A stretch of DNA of 64,000 nucleotides from Candidatus Cloacimonadota bacterium (GCA_023228125.1 JALOBT010000001.1:1-64000), one strand, 5' to 3'; shown: positions 8,507-17,857, numbered from the stretch's first letter. Made by a program: numbers and translations. The notes: generated from the sequence alone by a model not told the origin.

Positions 8507-10387
8507 GTGAATACAAAAGTGAACATAAGTAAGGATTTTAAGCCGCCCAAATGGGAAGACTGGAAACAGCTCGTTATAGATTCCCTCAAAGGGGCGGATT
8601 ATGACAAAGCGATGAAGACCAAGACCTATGACGGCATCACATTAGAGCCTATCTACCGCAAAGAGGATATCCAGGATTTGCCCTTCGGGCAGAGCGAACC
8701 AGGCCAGGCTCCCTACCTGCGCGGCAATGATCCAGTAATGAGGATAGCCGAAGGCTGGAAGGTGGCTCAGGCTCAAGTAGAAGCGGATTTGAAGAAGCTG
8801 AACTTAGGGCTCAAGGATGAACTCATGCGCGGGCTGTCGATGGTAAATCTGAAGCTCAAACACGATGATGATGTAGATGGCCTCAAAATCAAGAGCGTCA
8901 AAGATTTGCAGACAATTTTGGACGGAATAGACTTGGCTGCCGCACCGCTTTTTATCCAGATGGATATAGCTGATGACGATATTTTTCCCCTCCTGGATGA
9001 ATACATTACTGCCCAGGGCGGATCTGTGCGTGATCTACAGGGCTGCATAGGCTTTGATCCCAGCGGTGAGCTGGCTCGCAAGGGCTATCTCAATCTGCCT
9101 TTGGAAGAGGCCTGGAAGAAGGTGGCTGATGCTGTGATCCAGCGCGTAAACCGGGCTCCGAAATTGCGCAGCTTCATCATTGATGGAACGGTCTATGAAG
9201 CCGCCGGTGCCTCATCCTCGCAGGAACTGGGCTTTGTGCTCTCTACCGCGATCGGTTACATTCAAGGCATGATGGCTTCCGGCATGGATATCGATACCGT
9301 AGCACCTCTGTTTGCGGTAAAGCTGGCTTTGGGCTCCAATATCTTTATGGAGATTGCCAAGATCAGGGCTTTCCGTCTGCTCTGGACTGAGATGATCAAG
9401 GCCTTTGGTGGTAATGAGAACTCTCAAAAAGTGTGGATTCACGGCAAAACTGGCCGCTTCAATAAAACAACTTACGATCTTTATGTAAATATGCTGCGCA
9501 CTACCACCGAGAGCTTTTCGGCCGTGATCGGTGGCGTGGATAGTCTGGAAGTGGAGCCCTTTGATGCGCTGGTCAAAAAAGACAATCCCTTTGCCAGAAG
9601 GATAGCGCGCAATCAGCAGCTCATCCTCAAAGAAGAAGCTCATTTGTCCAAGGTAATAGATGCTGCCGGTGGATCTTACTATATCGAAAGCATCACTGCT
9701 CAATTTGCCGAAATAGCCTGGAAGCTGATGCAGGATCTGGAAAAGGCAGGGGGCATGATCAGAAGCCTGAGAGCAGGCAAGATTCATGAGATGATCGCCG
9801 AAATTGCCGAGGCCAGAATTCAGGCTGTGCAGAAACGCCGGGACGTAGTAGTGGGCGTGAATATGTATGCCAATCTTACGGATGAGGCCTTGAGCTTGCG
9901 CAGTGCAAACGCAGATGATAGCAAGGCTGCGATCAAGCTGGAGAAAGGCGCACTGCCCCGCCAGAGCGCGGTGGCCAAAGTGGAAGCTTTAAGAACCCAG
10001 ATTGGGGCCAAAGCTCCTAAGATCTTCTTCCTGAATATGGGCCCAATAGCGGAATACAAGCCCAGGGCAGATTTCGCCAGTGGATTCTTCCAGATGGGCG
10101 GGTTTGACATAGTGGCAGATCAGTCTTTCAATACAGCCGAAGAAGCGGCCGAAGCTGCCAAAGCATCTGGCGCCCAGGCTTTCTGCATAGTATCTACGGA
10201 TGCAAACTATGAAAGCCTTGTGGCACCTTTGTGCAAATTGATCCAATCCAAGGTAATGATCCTGGCGGGATATCCTGCCGATAAAGTCCAGCAATACAAG
10301 GCCGATGGGATCGATATCTTTATCCATCTCCGTGCCAATGCCTATGATACTCTAAAAGAACTGGCCGAATGCCTGGAGGTGTTATAA
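8507..10387 (+). CDS. mutA: Methylmalonyl-CoA mutase small subunit
   Basis: Small subunit of the B12-dependent mutase that interconverts succinyl-CoA and methylmalonyl-CoA. It has the MutA/B barrel fold (YRKEDIQDLP, YLRG, AAGGSYYIES) and a C-terminal B12-binding-like domain in which the DxHxxG cobalt-ligand motif is missing (the corresponding segment reads NMGPIAEYKP). That is normal for the non-catalytic subunit. 626 residues; GTG start with GGAG about 11 bases upstream. Its stop overlaps the mutB start (TAATG). Confidence 0.95.
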   Translation: MNTKVNISKDFKPPKWEDWKQLVIDSLKGADYDKAMKTKTYDGITLEPIYRKEDIQDLPFGQSEPGQAPYLRGNDPVMRIAEGWKVAQAQVEADLKKLNLGLKDELMRGLSMVNLKLKHDDDVDGLKIKSVKDLQTILDGIDLAAAPLFIQMDIADDDIFPLLDEYITAQGGSVRDLQGCIGFDPSGELARKGYLNLPLEEAWKKVADAVIQRVNRAPKLRSFIIDGTVYEAAGASSSQELGFVLSTAIGYIQGMMASGMDIDTVAPLFAVKLALGSNIFMEIAKIRAFRLLWTEMIKAFGGNENSQKVWIHGKTGRFNKTTYDLYVNMLRTTTESFSAVIGGVDSLEVEPFDALVKKDNPFARRIARNQQLILKEEAHLSKVIDAAGGSYYIESITAQFAEIAWKLMQDLEKAGGMIRSLRAGKIHEMIAEIAEARIQAVQKRRDVVVGVNMYANLTDEALSLRSANADDSKAAIKLEKGALPRQSAVAKVEALRTQIGAKAPKIFFLNMGPIAEYKPRADFASGFFQMGGFDIVADQSFNTAEEAAEAAKASGAQAFCIVSTDANYESLVAPLCKLIQSKVMILAGYPADKVQQYKADGIDIFIHLRANAYDTLKELAECLEVL

Positions 10388-12531
10388 TGAATCCAGATTT
10401 CACAAAAGTAAAACCGAACTTTCACGCTGAATCACTGAAAGGTGATGGCGAAAGAGTCGAGATCGACAAGATCTGGCAAACTAACGAACAGGTTGCCGTG
10501 AAGCCCATCTACCGCAAGGAAGACCTGAAACATCTGGAGCATCTGGACTATCTCAGCGGCATCGCGCCCTACCTCAGAGGTCCTTACCCCAGTATGTATG
10601 TGCAACGTCCCTGGACCATCAGACAGTATGCCGGATTCTCCACAGCGGAGGATACCAATGCCTTCTACCGCAGGAACCTGGCTATGGGGCAGAAGGGACT
10701 CTCCGTGGCCTTTGACCTGGCCACACACCGGGGTTACGATTCCGATCATCCCAGAGTGCTGGGCGATGTGGGTAAGGCAGGCGTGGCAGTGGATTCCATC
10801 CTGGATATGAAGATTCTCTTTGATAAGATTCCACTGGACAAAATGAGTGTCTCCATGACCATGAATGGTGCTGTGATCCCCATCATGGCCTTTTTCATCG
10901 TGGCTGCGGAAGAGCAGGGCGTGAAGCCCGAAATGCTCAACGGCACCATCCAAAACGACATCCTCAAAGAATATATGGTGCGCAATACCTACATCTATCC
11001 TCCCGAAGCCTCCATGCGCCTGATCGCCGATATCTTCCGCTACACCTCAAAGCATATGCCGAGATTCAACAACATCAGCATCTCCGGCTATCACATGCAC
11101 GAAGCTGGAGCCACGGCAGATCTGGAAATGGCTTATACCCTGGCAGATGGTCTGGAATATGCCCGCACCGGTATAGCCGCAGGCATTGATATAGACGTCT
11201 TTGCTCCCCGCCTGTCTTTCTTCTGGGCGGAAGGCTTGAATTACTTTATGGAGGTTGCCAAACTGCGCGGTGCCAGAATGCTGTGGGCTAAGATCATCAA
11301 AGATCTAAAAGCCAAGAACCCCAAATCCATGGCGCTTCGGACTCATTCGCAGACCTCGGGCTGGAGTCTCACCGAGCAGGATCCCTTTAACAATGTGGCC
11401 AGAACCTGCCTCGAAGCCCTGGCTGCCACCATGGGACACACCCAGAGCCTGCATACGAATTCCCTGGATGAAGCCATCGCCTTGCCCACCGATTTCTCGG
11501 CCAGAATAGCCCGGAATACTCAGCTCTTTTTGCAGCATGAGACTGGCATCTGCAAGGTGATCGATCCCTGGGCCGGTTCCTATTATGTGGAAAGCCTCAC
11601 GCACGATCTCATGCACAGAGCCTGGCAACACATCATGGAGGTGGAAGAGCTGGGCGGCATGGCCAAAGCGATCCAGACCGGATTGCCCAAAATGCGCATT
11701 GAAGAGGCCTCCGCCAGACGTCAGGCCAAGATCGACAGCCGGGCAGATACCATAGTGGGCGTGAACAAATACCGTTTGGACAAGGAAGACCCCATCGAGA
11801 CTTTGGAAGTGGATAATAGCGCGGTGCGCACGGCTCAATTGGCTCGTCTGAAGCTCTTGAAAAGCGGTAGAGATGAGAAGAAGACCCAGGCCACTCTGGC
11901 CGCGATTACCAATGCTGCCCAGTCCGGTGAGGGTAACCTGATGGAGCTTTCTATAGACGCTGCCCGGGCCCGGGCTTCCCTGGGTGAGATTTCCTATGCC
12001 ATGGAAAAGGCCTTTGGCCGGCATCAAGCCCAGATCAAACTGATTAGTAATGTTTATAGCAGTGAGTATGCCAATATGAATGATATCGATAAAGTAAGAG
12101 CCTTGACCGATAAGTTTGCCGAACAGGAAGGTCGCCGTCCCCGCATTTTGATAGCAAAAATGGGACAGGATGGGCACGATCGTGGAGCTAAAGTAGTGGC
12201 TACAGCCTATGCCGATATGGGCTTTGATGTAGATATGGGGCCCTTGTTTCAGACCCCGGAAGAGACCGCCCGTCAGGCTGTGGAAAACGATGTGCACGTA
12301 GTGGGCATGAGTTCTCTGGCTGCCGGACACAAGGTCCTTTTGCCGCAACTGATGCAGGAATTGGCCAAGCTGGATCGGGAAGACATCATGGTCATCGTGG
12401 GTGGTGTGATTCCACAAGCGGACTATGATTTCCTCTATGAGAATGGTGCTTCGGCGATCTTTGGCCCAGGTACCCATCTGCCTACAGCAGCCACCAGGAT
12501 GATCGAGCAGCTTCTGAAAGATAATGAATAA
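10387..12531 (+). CDS. mutB: Methylmalonyl-CoA mutase large subunit
   Basis: Catalytic subunit of the adenosylcobalamin-dependent mutase. The N-terminal substrate-binding barrel (YLRGPYPSMYVQRPWTIRQY, FDLATHRGYDSDHPR) is followed by a C-terminal B12 domain with an intact DGHDRG cobalt-ligand motif. I start at 10387: GGAGG at 10375-10379 sits 7 bases before this ATG, and it overlaps the mutA stop by one base. An ATG at 10369 lies inside mutA and has no comparable site. 714 residues, as expected. Confidence 0.97.
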   Translation: MNPDFTKVKPNFHAESLKGDGERVEIDKIWQTNEQVAVKPIYRKEDLKHLEHLDYLSGIAPYLRGPYPSMYVQRPWTIRQYAGFSTAEDTNAFYRRNLAMGQKGLSVAFDLATHRGYDSDHPRVLGDVGKAGVAVDSILDMKILFDKIPLDKMSVSMTMNGAVIPIMAFFIVAAEEQGVKPEMLNGTIQNDILKEYMVRNTYIYPPEASMRLIADIFRYTSKHMPRFNNISISGYHMHEAGATADLEMAYTLADGLEYARTGIAAGIDIDVFAPRLSFFWAEGLNYFMEVAKLRGARMLWAKIIKDLKAKNPKSMALRTHSQTSGWSLTEQDPFNNVARTCLEALAATMGHTQSLHTNSLDEAIALPTDFSARIARNTQLFLQHETGICKVIDPWAGSYYVESLTHDLMHRAWQHIMEVEELGGMAKAIQTGLPKMRIEEASARRQAKIDSRADTIVGVNKYRLDKEDPIETLEVDNSAVRTAQLARLKLLKSGRDEKKTQATLAAITNAAQSGEGNLMELSIDAARARASLGEISYAMEKAFGRHQAQIKLISNVYSSEYANMNDIDKVRALTDKFAEQEGRRPRILIAKMGQDGHDRGAKVVATAYADMGFDVDMGPLFQTPEETARQAVENDVHVVGMSSLAAGHKVLLPQLMQELAKLDREDIMVIVGGVIPQADYDFLYENGASAIFGPGTHLPTAATRMIEQLLKDNE

Positions 12532-13621
12532 ACGCAAACCTGAATGGACACCAGAAGGTGCCGGGGCTGAATATGCCTCGTCTGTGGTTTCCCCCCAGGA
12601 ATCCCAGAGCAGTCCTTATCAGCGCCAGAAAGGCAGAGTTTGGGATTTGGATACTCTGGAAGAGGGTATAAAAGCAGGAAACCTCACCCATATATCCAAG
12701 GCCATCACGCTGGTGGAAAGTAATTCCGAAAAGCATTTCGCCGCCGCGCAGGAGCTGCTTACCAGGCTCCTGCCCGAGGCGGGGAATTCCATCCGCATTG
12801 GTATCACCGGTGTGCCGGGAGTGGGGAAGAGCAGCTTCATCGAGCTCTTTGGCCTGCACCTGATCCAGCAGGGTAAGAAGGTTGCCGTTTTGGCCATAGA
12901 CCCTTCTTCCACCCTGTCCCGGGGCAGCATTCTGGGTGACAAAACCAGGATGGAGCAGCTCTCCTCTCATAAGATGAGCTTTATCCGCCCCTCACCCTCC
13001 TCCGGAGTTTTGGGGGGAGTGGCCAGAAAGACCAGGGAGAGCATCGTCATCTGTGAAGCAGCAGGCTATGATGTCATCCTGATCGAAACCGTGGGAGTGG
13101 GGCAATCTGAAACCACGGTCCGCTCCATGGTGGATTTCTTTTTGCTTATGCAGATCTCTGGGGCCGGAGATGAGCTGCAAGGCATCAAAAAAGGCATTAT
13201 GGAGCTTGCAGACCTGATCGTGGTGAACAAAGCGGATGGTGATAACATCGTGCGCGCACAAGCTGCTGCCGGAGAATATAACAATGCCCTGCACTACATC
13301 CGTCATGCCACCCTGAATTGGGATACCAAGGCCATGACCTGTTCTTCCAAAACCGGTGAAGGCATCCCTCAAATCTGGCAGATCATCAACGAATTTACCC
13401 AGCAAACGGGAGACAACGGCAACTTTCAGCAGCGCCGGCTGGCCCAGACTGCGCAGTGGTTTGAAGAGCTGATCTCGGAAGCCGTGTTAAATCGCTTTTA
13501 CAAGGACTCCAAAGTCCAAGACAGGCTCCCGGAACTAAGACAAAGAGTAAAAGAAGGTAAATTACCAGTTGCATACGCTGTCTCTATTTTACTGGAAAAC
13601 GGTAACTTAGATAAAGAGTAG
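12524..13621 (+). CDS. meaB: Methylmalonyl-CoA mutase-associated GTPase MeaB
   Basis: G3E P-loop GTPase (ArgK/MeaB) that loads adenosylcobalamin and protects the mutase. P-loop GVPGVGKS at 96-103, then AIDPSS, IETVGVGQSE and VVNKADGD for guanine recognition. 365 residues with an N-terminal helical extension and a C-terminal dimerisation region. Overlaps mutB by 8 bases, so mutA-mutB-meaB form one unit. About 200 AT-rich bases follow, with a small AAGATT/AATCTT palindrome and no T-run. Confidence 0.95.
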   Translation: MNKRKPEWTPEGAGAEYASSVVSPQESQSSPYQRQKGRVWDLDTLEEGIKAGNLTHISKAITLVESNSEKHFAAAQELLTRLLPEAGNSIRIGITGVPGVGKSSFIELFGLHLIQQGKKVAVLAIDPSSTLSRGSILGDKTRMEQLSSHKMSFIRPSPSSGVLGGVARKTRESIVICEAAGYDVILIETVGVGQSETTVRSMVDFFLLMQISGAGDELQGIKKGIMELADLIVVNKADGDNIVRAQAAAGEYNNALHYIRHATLNWDTKAMTCSSKTGEGIPQIWQIINEFTQQTGDNGNFQQRRLAQTAQWFEELISEAVLNRFYKDSKVQDRLPELRQRVKEGKLPVAYAVSILLENGNLDKE

Positions 13622-13822
13622 AAATATATCCACAACTATATGTCGATTATTCCATTATTTTCATTGCCATCCAAACACAATAAATATTACTTGTCTTTAG
13701 CCTGCAAGCTACCCCAAGATTAAAATCTTGTTGAGCCTGGTTGACTACTGCAATGTGTTATTTTCATTGTAGAAACAGAAGCTGCGAAAGCAAATTAATG
13801 CTTAAATTGATTAGGTGGAATT

Positions 13823-14845
13823 ATGAGACCTTTCAGACTCATTCTGGTGGCGGGTATAATGGTTTTATGTATTGTACTACTGAGCTCGTGCAAGGGTCGC
13901 AGCTCGGATAGGGGAGATGGATCTTCGGATCCCGATATTTCCTCAAGAGACGGCTTTGTGATCCGATATTGCCCAAAATGGCAGCCTCAAGCTCAATTTG
14001 CCGGCATTTATATGGCTATCAATAAAGGCCTTTATGCCCAATATGGCCTGGACGTGCAAGTGCAGGAGCTGATGCAAGCCAGTGATGCTATCGACAGTGT
14101 CTCAGAGGGCTCTTTGGATGTGGTTCCCCTTGATTTGCTGGCAGCTATTATCGCCAATAGTGAGAAAACCAGATTGGTAAATATCGGGCAGATTTCCCAG
14201 AAAAACACCATGTTATTAGTGGCCAAAAAGTCTAAACAGATAAATTCCCTGGCCGATTTTGAGGGTAAGAGGATAGGGATTTGGCGCAGTAGCTCAAACC
14301 TGATCACGAAGGCTTTTCTCAAAGAACAGGGTATTTCCATGCAGTTTGTGACTATTGACTGGTCTATCAATCTTTTCCTCCAAGGTGGGGTGGATGTGAT
14401 AAACGCCATGCGTTACAATGAATATCACCAAATGCTGCAGGCCGGGCTAAAGAAAGAAGAGCTCTTCATTGCAGACCTGCATGAATTGGGTTGCAGAATT
14501 CCTGATGAAGGTCTTTATGTAAAACCTGAATTTTACCAAGAGCATCCAAAGCAGTGCAAGGCCTTTATGCAGGCCACCAAAGATGGCTGGCTATATGCCT
14601 TTAGCCATCCCGAGGAAACCGTGGACGTGGTGATGGATTTGATGCATGCAGCCAAGATTCGCGCCAATCGGGCGCACCAGATCTGGATGCTAAATGAGAT
14701 GAAAAAGAATGTAATGCCTTCTGCTGCAGAAATAGGCATTCTCAAAAAAGAAGACTACCAAAGAGCACTAAACTTGCTCAAAGCAGAAATGGATTTCCCC
14801 AGGGACATAGCCTTTGAGGAATTCTACCCCAATGGCGCAAAATAA
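13823..14845 (+). CDS. NMT1/THI5-like periplasmic solute-binding lipoprotein
   Basis: Starts with a lipoprotein signal: a hydrophobic stretch ending LLSSC, with the lipidated Cys at 23. The mature part resembles SsuA/THI5-type binding proteins (QAQFAGIYMAINKGLYAQYGL, then ADFEGKRIGIWR), which bind sulfonates, nitrate or thiamine precursors. No permease or ATPase lies nearby. Instead it overlaps the following membrane phosphatase gene by 14 bases, suggesting that it feeds a ligand signal to that receptor rather than a transporter. Ligand unknown. AGGTGG lies 4 bases before the ATG. Confidence 0.85.
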   Translation: MRPFRLILVAGIMVLCIVLLSSCKGRSSDRGDGSSDPDISSRDGFVIRYCPKWQPQAQFAGIYMAINKGLYAQYGLDVQVQELMQASDAIDSVSEGSLDVVPLDLLAAIIANSEKTRLVNIGQISQKNTMLLVAKKSKQINSLADFEGKRIGIWRSSSNLITKAFLKEQGISMQFVTIDWSINLFLQGGVDVINAMRYNEYHQMLQAGLKKEELFIADLHELGCRIPDEGLYVKPEFYQEHPKQCKAFMQATKDGWLYAFSHPEETVDVVMDLMHAAKIRANRAHQIWMLNEMKKNVMPSAAEIGILKKEDYQRALNLLKAEMDFPRDIAFEEFYPNGAK

Positions 14846-16745
14846 AGTAAACAAATCCCTTGCCTATCAGTTGATATCGTTTGTTTTAACGTTTATGCTG
14901 ATCATCTTTATTGTTGCCATATTTGTCACCAGAAGCATTTATTCCAAAGTCATGCTGGATATTCAGCTCAGCAATATGCAGCATCTGGCGCATGAGCGGA
15001 TCTATCTGATAGATGGTATTTTGTCAAAAGTAGAAGCTCTGGCCAAAATAGCAAGGTCTGTGGCCGTAGATCACGATTTGAGTGATACAGAAAAAGAAAT
15101 TATGCTGAGATCTCTGCTCTTGGATAACCCTGAAGTGCATTCTCTATGTACAGCAGCTAAAGCTTCTGACGGCGTACCCCCCAAGGTAATGTACACTATA
15201 CGCCATCGCTTTTTACAGCGGGAAATTCAGGGCCAGGACTATCTTTATCAGGATTGGTATCAGATTCCTCACAACACTGGAAAGCCATATTGGACAGAGC
15301 CTTGGATAGATTCTCAAGGCAAGGGTGAGATGGTGATTTCCTACTCTATGCCTTTGTATCAAAAAGGTGATATCACCGGGTTTTTACGCTTTGATATCGA
15401 ATTGAAGTATCTGCAGGAACTCACTACAAATCCAGATCATTTCAAGTTAGGCAGCAGCTTCCTGGTTTCTTCCACCGGCACTTTGGTGGCGCATCGGGAT
15501 TTGGATCTGGTGATGAATCAGAGCCTGTTCAGCCTGGCTCAGGAATACAATGATCCCCTGCTATCCAGTTTGGGCGAAGCCATGATAGCCGGTGAAAGTG
15601 GCTATATCAAAATAGACGGTAAATCTCCCTTTAAAAACTCCTGGGTTTACTATCAGAATATTATGAGCAACCGCTGGTCTGTGGGTGTATCAATCGAAGA
15701 ATCTGTGCTTATGGAAGATGTAAATCTGATCCTCTTAATCCAGACTTTTACTTCAATACTGATTTTCTTGCTGGTAGGCATAGCTATCTATGCCAGGGCT
15801 TTAAGTGTTTCCAGACCCTTGAAAAAGCTGGCAAAGGCCGCAGACCGCATCGGAGCGGGAGATTTTGATGCAGAGATTCCTCTGTCTGATAAGAGTCAGG
15901 AAATTGTTACCCTCTCTCTATCTTTCAGCGCCATGCAGAAATCTCTGAAGGAATATATTCAAAATCTCAGGATTACCACCGAAGAGAAAAACCAGATTCG
16001 TGGTGATGTAATTTATGCCAGTGAGATTCAGACGAAACTGGTGCCTACTAATGTGGAGCATCCTCTGGAGATCAAAGAGCTTAGGGCTTATGGCATCTTA
16101 AAACCTGCCGGTGACATCGGGGGAGATCTCTACGATTATTTTATGATTGATGATGATCACTTCTGTTTTGTGATCGCGGATGTTTTGGGCAAAGGCATCG
16201 TAGCCGCAATGGCTATGACCATGGTATCCACGCTTTTGCTCTCCATCGCCCCATATTACAAGAGCAGTAAAGAGCTGCTTTGGGAGCTTAATAAATTCCT
16301 TTCCCGCAATAATATAGAATCAAACTTTGTGACCGCTCTCTTGGGTGTGATCCAGCTCTCAAGCGGGAGGCTGGAGTACTCAAATTGTGGCCATTTACCA
16401 CTTTACATCAGAAAAATGGACCGCAGCTTTGTGAAATATGGCCAGACCCATTCCACTGCTCTGGGTGTATTTGAGAATCTGGAGATCGGCAGCGATATCA
16501 TCCAGCTCAATACCGGTGATGAAATAATTCTTTATACCGATGGCGTCACCGAAGCCATGAACATCGAAGAAGAATTTATGGGGCTAAAAGGACTGGAAGA
16601 GATCATCCAGGGCTTGCCTATGCCAAACCCGGAAAATACCGCCAAAAGCATTTTGAATAAGGTGCAGGATTTTGCGCGGGGCTCCACTCACAAAGACGAT
16701 ATCACACTCTTGGTAATAGATTACAAACACCCCGGTATAACGTAG
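14832..16745 (+). CDS. dCache-HAMP-SpoIIE (PP2C) membrane phosphatase
   Basis: Sensor phosphatase with, in order: a transmembrane helix (~9-35), an extracytoplasmic dCache-like sensor domain (~36-300; PYWTEPWID is typical), a second transmembrane helix (~300-325), HAMP, and a SpoIIE/RsbU-type PP2C domain. The Asp-rich metal motifs GDIGGDLYD, ADVLGKG and YTDGVTEA are intact. Such proteins usually dephosphorylate anti-anti-sigma factors, but no STAS or anti-sigma gene is adjacent. I start at ATG 14832, 11 bases after GAGGA; a TTG at 14814 is possible. Translationally coupled to the binding lipoprotein. Confidence 0.9.
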   Translation: MAQNKVNKSLAYQLISFVLTFMLIIFIVAIFVTRSIYSKVMLDIQLSNMQHLAHERIYLIDGILSKVEALAKIARSVAVDHDLSDTEKEIMLRSLLLDNPEVHSLCTAAKASDGVPPKVMYTIRHRFLQREIQGQDYLYQDWYQIPHNTGKPYWTEPWIDSQGKGEMVISYSMPLYQKGDITGFLRFDIELKYLQELTTNPDHFKLGSSFLVSSTGTLVAHRDLDLVMNQSLFSLAQEYNDPLLSSLGEAMIAGESGYIKIDGKSPFKNSWVYYQNIMSNRWSVGVSIEESVLMEDVNLILLIQTFTSILIFLLVGIAIYARALSVSRPLKKLAKAADRIGAGDFDAEIPLSDKSQEIVTLSLSFSAMQKSLKEYIQNLRITTEEKNQIRGDVIYASEIQTKLVPTNVEHPLEIKELRAYGILKPAGDIGGDLYDYFMIDDDHFCFVIADVLGKGIVAAMAMTMVSTLLLSIAPYYKSSKELLWELNKFLSRNNIESNFVTALLGVIQLSSGRLEYSNCGHLPLYIRKMDRSFVKYGQTHSTALGVFENLEIGSDIIQLNTGDEIILYTDGVTEAMNIEEEFMGLKGLEEIIQGLPMPNPENTAKSILNKVQDFARGSTHKDDITLLVIDYKHPGIT

Positions 16746-16767
16746 CTTTACGGGCAAGATCACGCTT

Positions 16768-16886
16768 ACTGGATTGCATACGTCCCGTGTGCAGGAGCAC
16801 CGGATCTGCTCCCCTTTTTGTCAAAGTCTATGCCTCTTTTGTCAAAGCCTGCGGCTTTGTTCGACACGAGACGTATCGAATCCAGC
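16768..16886. repeat. Inverted repeat flanking the terminator
   Basis: 16768-16792 and 16862-16886 are imperfect reverse complements built on CTGGATTNNATACGTCYCGTG. A related unit occurs at 1769-1791 (CTGGATTGGATGCGTCTCG), and the ACACGAGA core recurs in the 61688-61733 hairpin. This appears to be a dispersed short element. Confidence 0.5.
16794..16819 (+). terminator. Probable rho-independent terminator
   Basis: GGAGCA (16794-16799) pairs with TGCTCC (16807-16812) and is followed by CC and TTTTT (16815-16819). It lies 49 bases after the phosphatase stop. The stem is short, so it may be weak. Confidence 0.5.
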
Positions 16887-17006
16887 ATCCCCCTTGAGAC
16901 TGTTCAACAAGTTTCGCTTATTATCCAATAACTTAGCTGATTCAATAGTCTAAAAAGTGGGCGAGGCATCCTTTTGGACTTCAAAAATCATGGCTTTCAC
17001 GGTTAC

Positions 17007-17399
17007 CTTAGCGGCACTTTGGACTTCGAGCGGTAATAGCAATGGGAAACCTTGCCGACGGCTGTTGAAGTCCATTCCGGCCTGTTATTAACGCTAACAC
17101 TAAAATAATCGAAGCCGGATTGAACTCCAACGCCTTTCTTGGGTCCGTAGCGAAAATGTGTTTTCAATCAAGTTAGATAGCAAATCCCATGTGTATTTGA
17201 TCCTTTCTCCCTCTTTCCAAAGCGTCGATCATGTCTTTATCTAGCCTTAATCAAGCGTTAATTATTAACGCTTGATTAAGGCTAGATAGACATGTGATCA
17301 AGTGGCTCAAATGAGTAAGGAGGACCCCAGAATGCTGGTTTATCCACCGGGGGATGAAAAAGGCTCTCTTTGCCGCTTGAAGTCCAAAGTGCCGCTAAG
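17007..17399. repeat. 27-base inverted repeat arms near repeat copy A
   Basis: 17007-17033 is the reverse complement of 17373-17399 except for one base (arm begins CTTAGCGGCACTTTGGACTT). The right arm lies inside the long repeat 17171-17650 and the left arm outside it. The remainder of 16887-17170 has no gene I can support. Confidence 0.55.
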
Positions 17400-17650
17400 C
17401 TTAAGGTATATAGATAGTTATCTTAGGCACTTTGAAATCCAAGACTCACACGATCCGCGCGATCTGTGTTCTATCATCATCATCATTCATATTCAGGACT
17501 TGTCTAAAATAGCGCCCCGTTCTCGCTTTGCAGGTATTAGGCCTGGATAATACGGATTGAAATAGGCTTGAGCACTTATTCGCCTTAAATATTCACCTTA
17601 AAGTGCATAAGAAAGTGGCATGACCTGGGGAGAGGAATTGAACAGTCTCA
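17171..17650 (+). repeat. Long non-coding repeat, copy A
   Basis: About 470 bases that reappear in inverted orientation at 46780-47242 with roughly 85-90% identity by eye. Shared landmarks in order: AGATAGCAAAT, TTTCTCCCTCTTTCCA, a long AT-rich palindrome (17238-17288), AAATGAGTAAGGAGGA, CCGCTTGAAGTCCAAAGTGC, a run of ATC triplets, GGACTTGTCTAAAATAGCGCC, and AAGAAAGTGGCATGAC. An 82-codon frame (17302-17550) is broken by a stop in the other copy, so I read the element as non-coding. It has no recognisable transposase. Confidence 0.75.
17238..17288. repeat. Perfect 25-bp-arm palindrome in repeat copy A
   Basis: Arms of 25 bases around a single central T (17263). Compared with the equivalent palindrome at 47121-47179, the arm reads CTAGCCTTAATC instead of CTACCGTTAATC, and both changed positions are compensated in the opposite arm. 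This indicates selection for pairing, or arm-to-arm correction. Confidence 0.85.
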
Positions 17651-17748
17651 TCCCCCTCTCCACAGCCATCGCGCAAGATATACTTGACAAATATTCCGAC
17701 CATTTTAGCTTGCCATCTAAGCCGAGTATTTATTGCTAAACCTTCTTT

Positions 17749-17848
17749 AGGCAGGCGTAAATACCGATAGGGTATAGCTGGAAACGGCTATGCCTCCCGC
17801 TGGAAAGGCTTACGGATATTTCCGTCTGCCTCCAAAATAATAAGGAGG
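17749..17848 (+). ncRNA. Structured leader RNA, riboswitch-like
   Basis: An outer helix pairs AGGCAG (17749-17754) with CTGCCT (17826-17831). It extends imperfectly inward through AAATA/TATTT and CCG/CGG. Inside is a 7-bp hairpin with a GAAA tetraloop (17774-17791), then GCCTCCCGCTGGAAAGGC. CCTCC at 17829-17833, which overlaps the 3' strand of the outer helix, is complementary to the ribosome site GGAGG at 17844-17848, so helix formation and ribosome-site masking are mutually exclusive. It sits just before a lipoprotein/TonB-receptor operon. The AGGG-hairpin-CCCGC order recalls the cobalamin riboswitch core, but the CCAGGAGACC box and GCCACTG are absent, so I assign no class. Confidence 0.65.
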
Positions 17849-17857
17849 TTCAATACC

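Noticed and set aside
17302..17550. 82-codon frame starting GTG inside repeat copy A
   Set aside because: The second copy of the repeat has an in-frame stop and the sequence is otherwise conserved at DNA level, so the frame is probably fortuitous.
17749..17848. Cobalamin riboswitch call for the leader RNA
   Set aside because: AGGG-hairpin-CCCGC order is similar, but the B12 box (CCAGGAGACC) and GCCACTG are missing and the element is too short.
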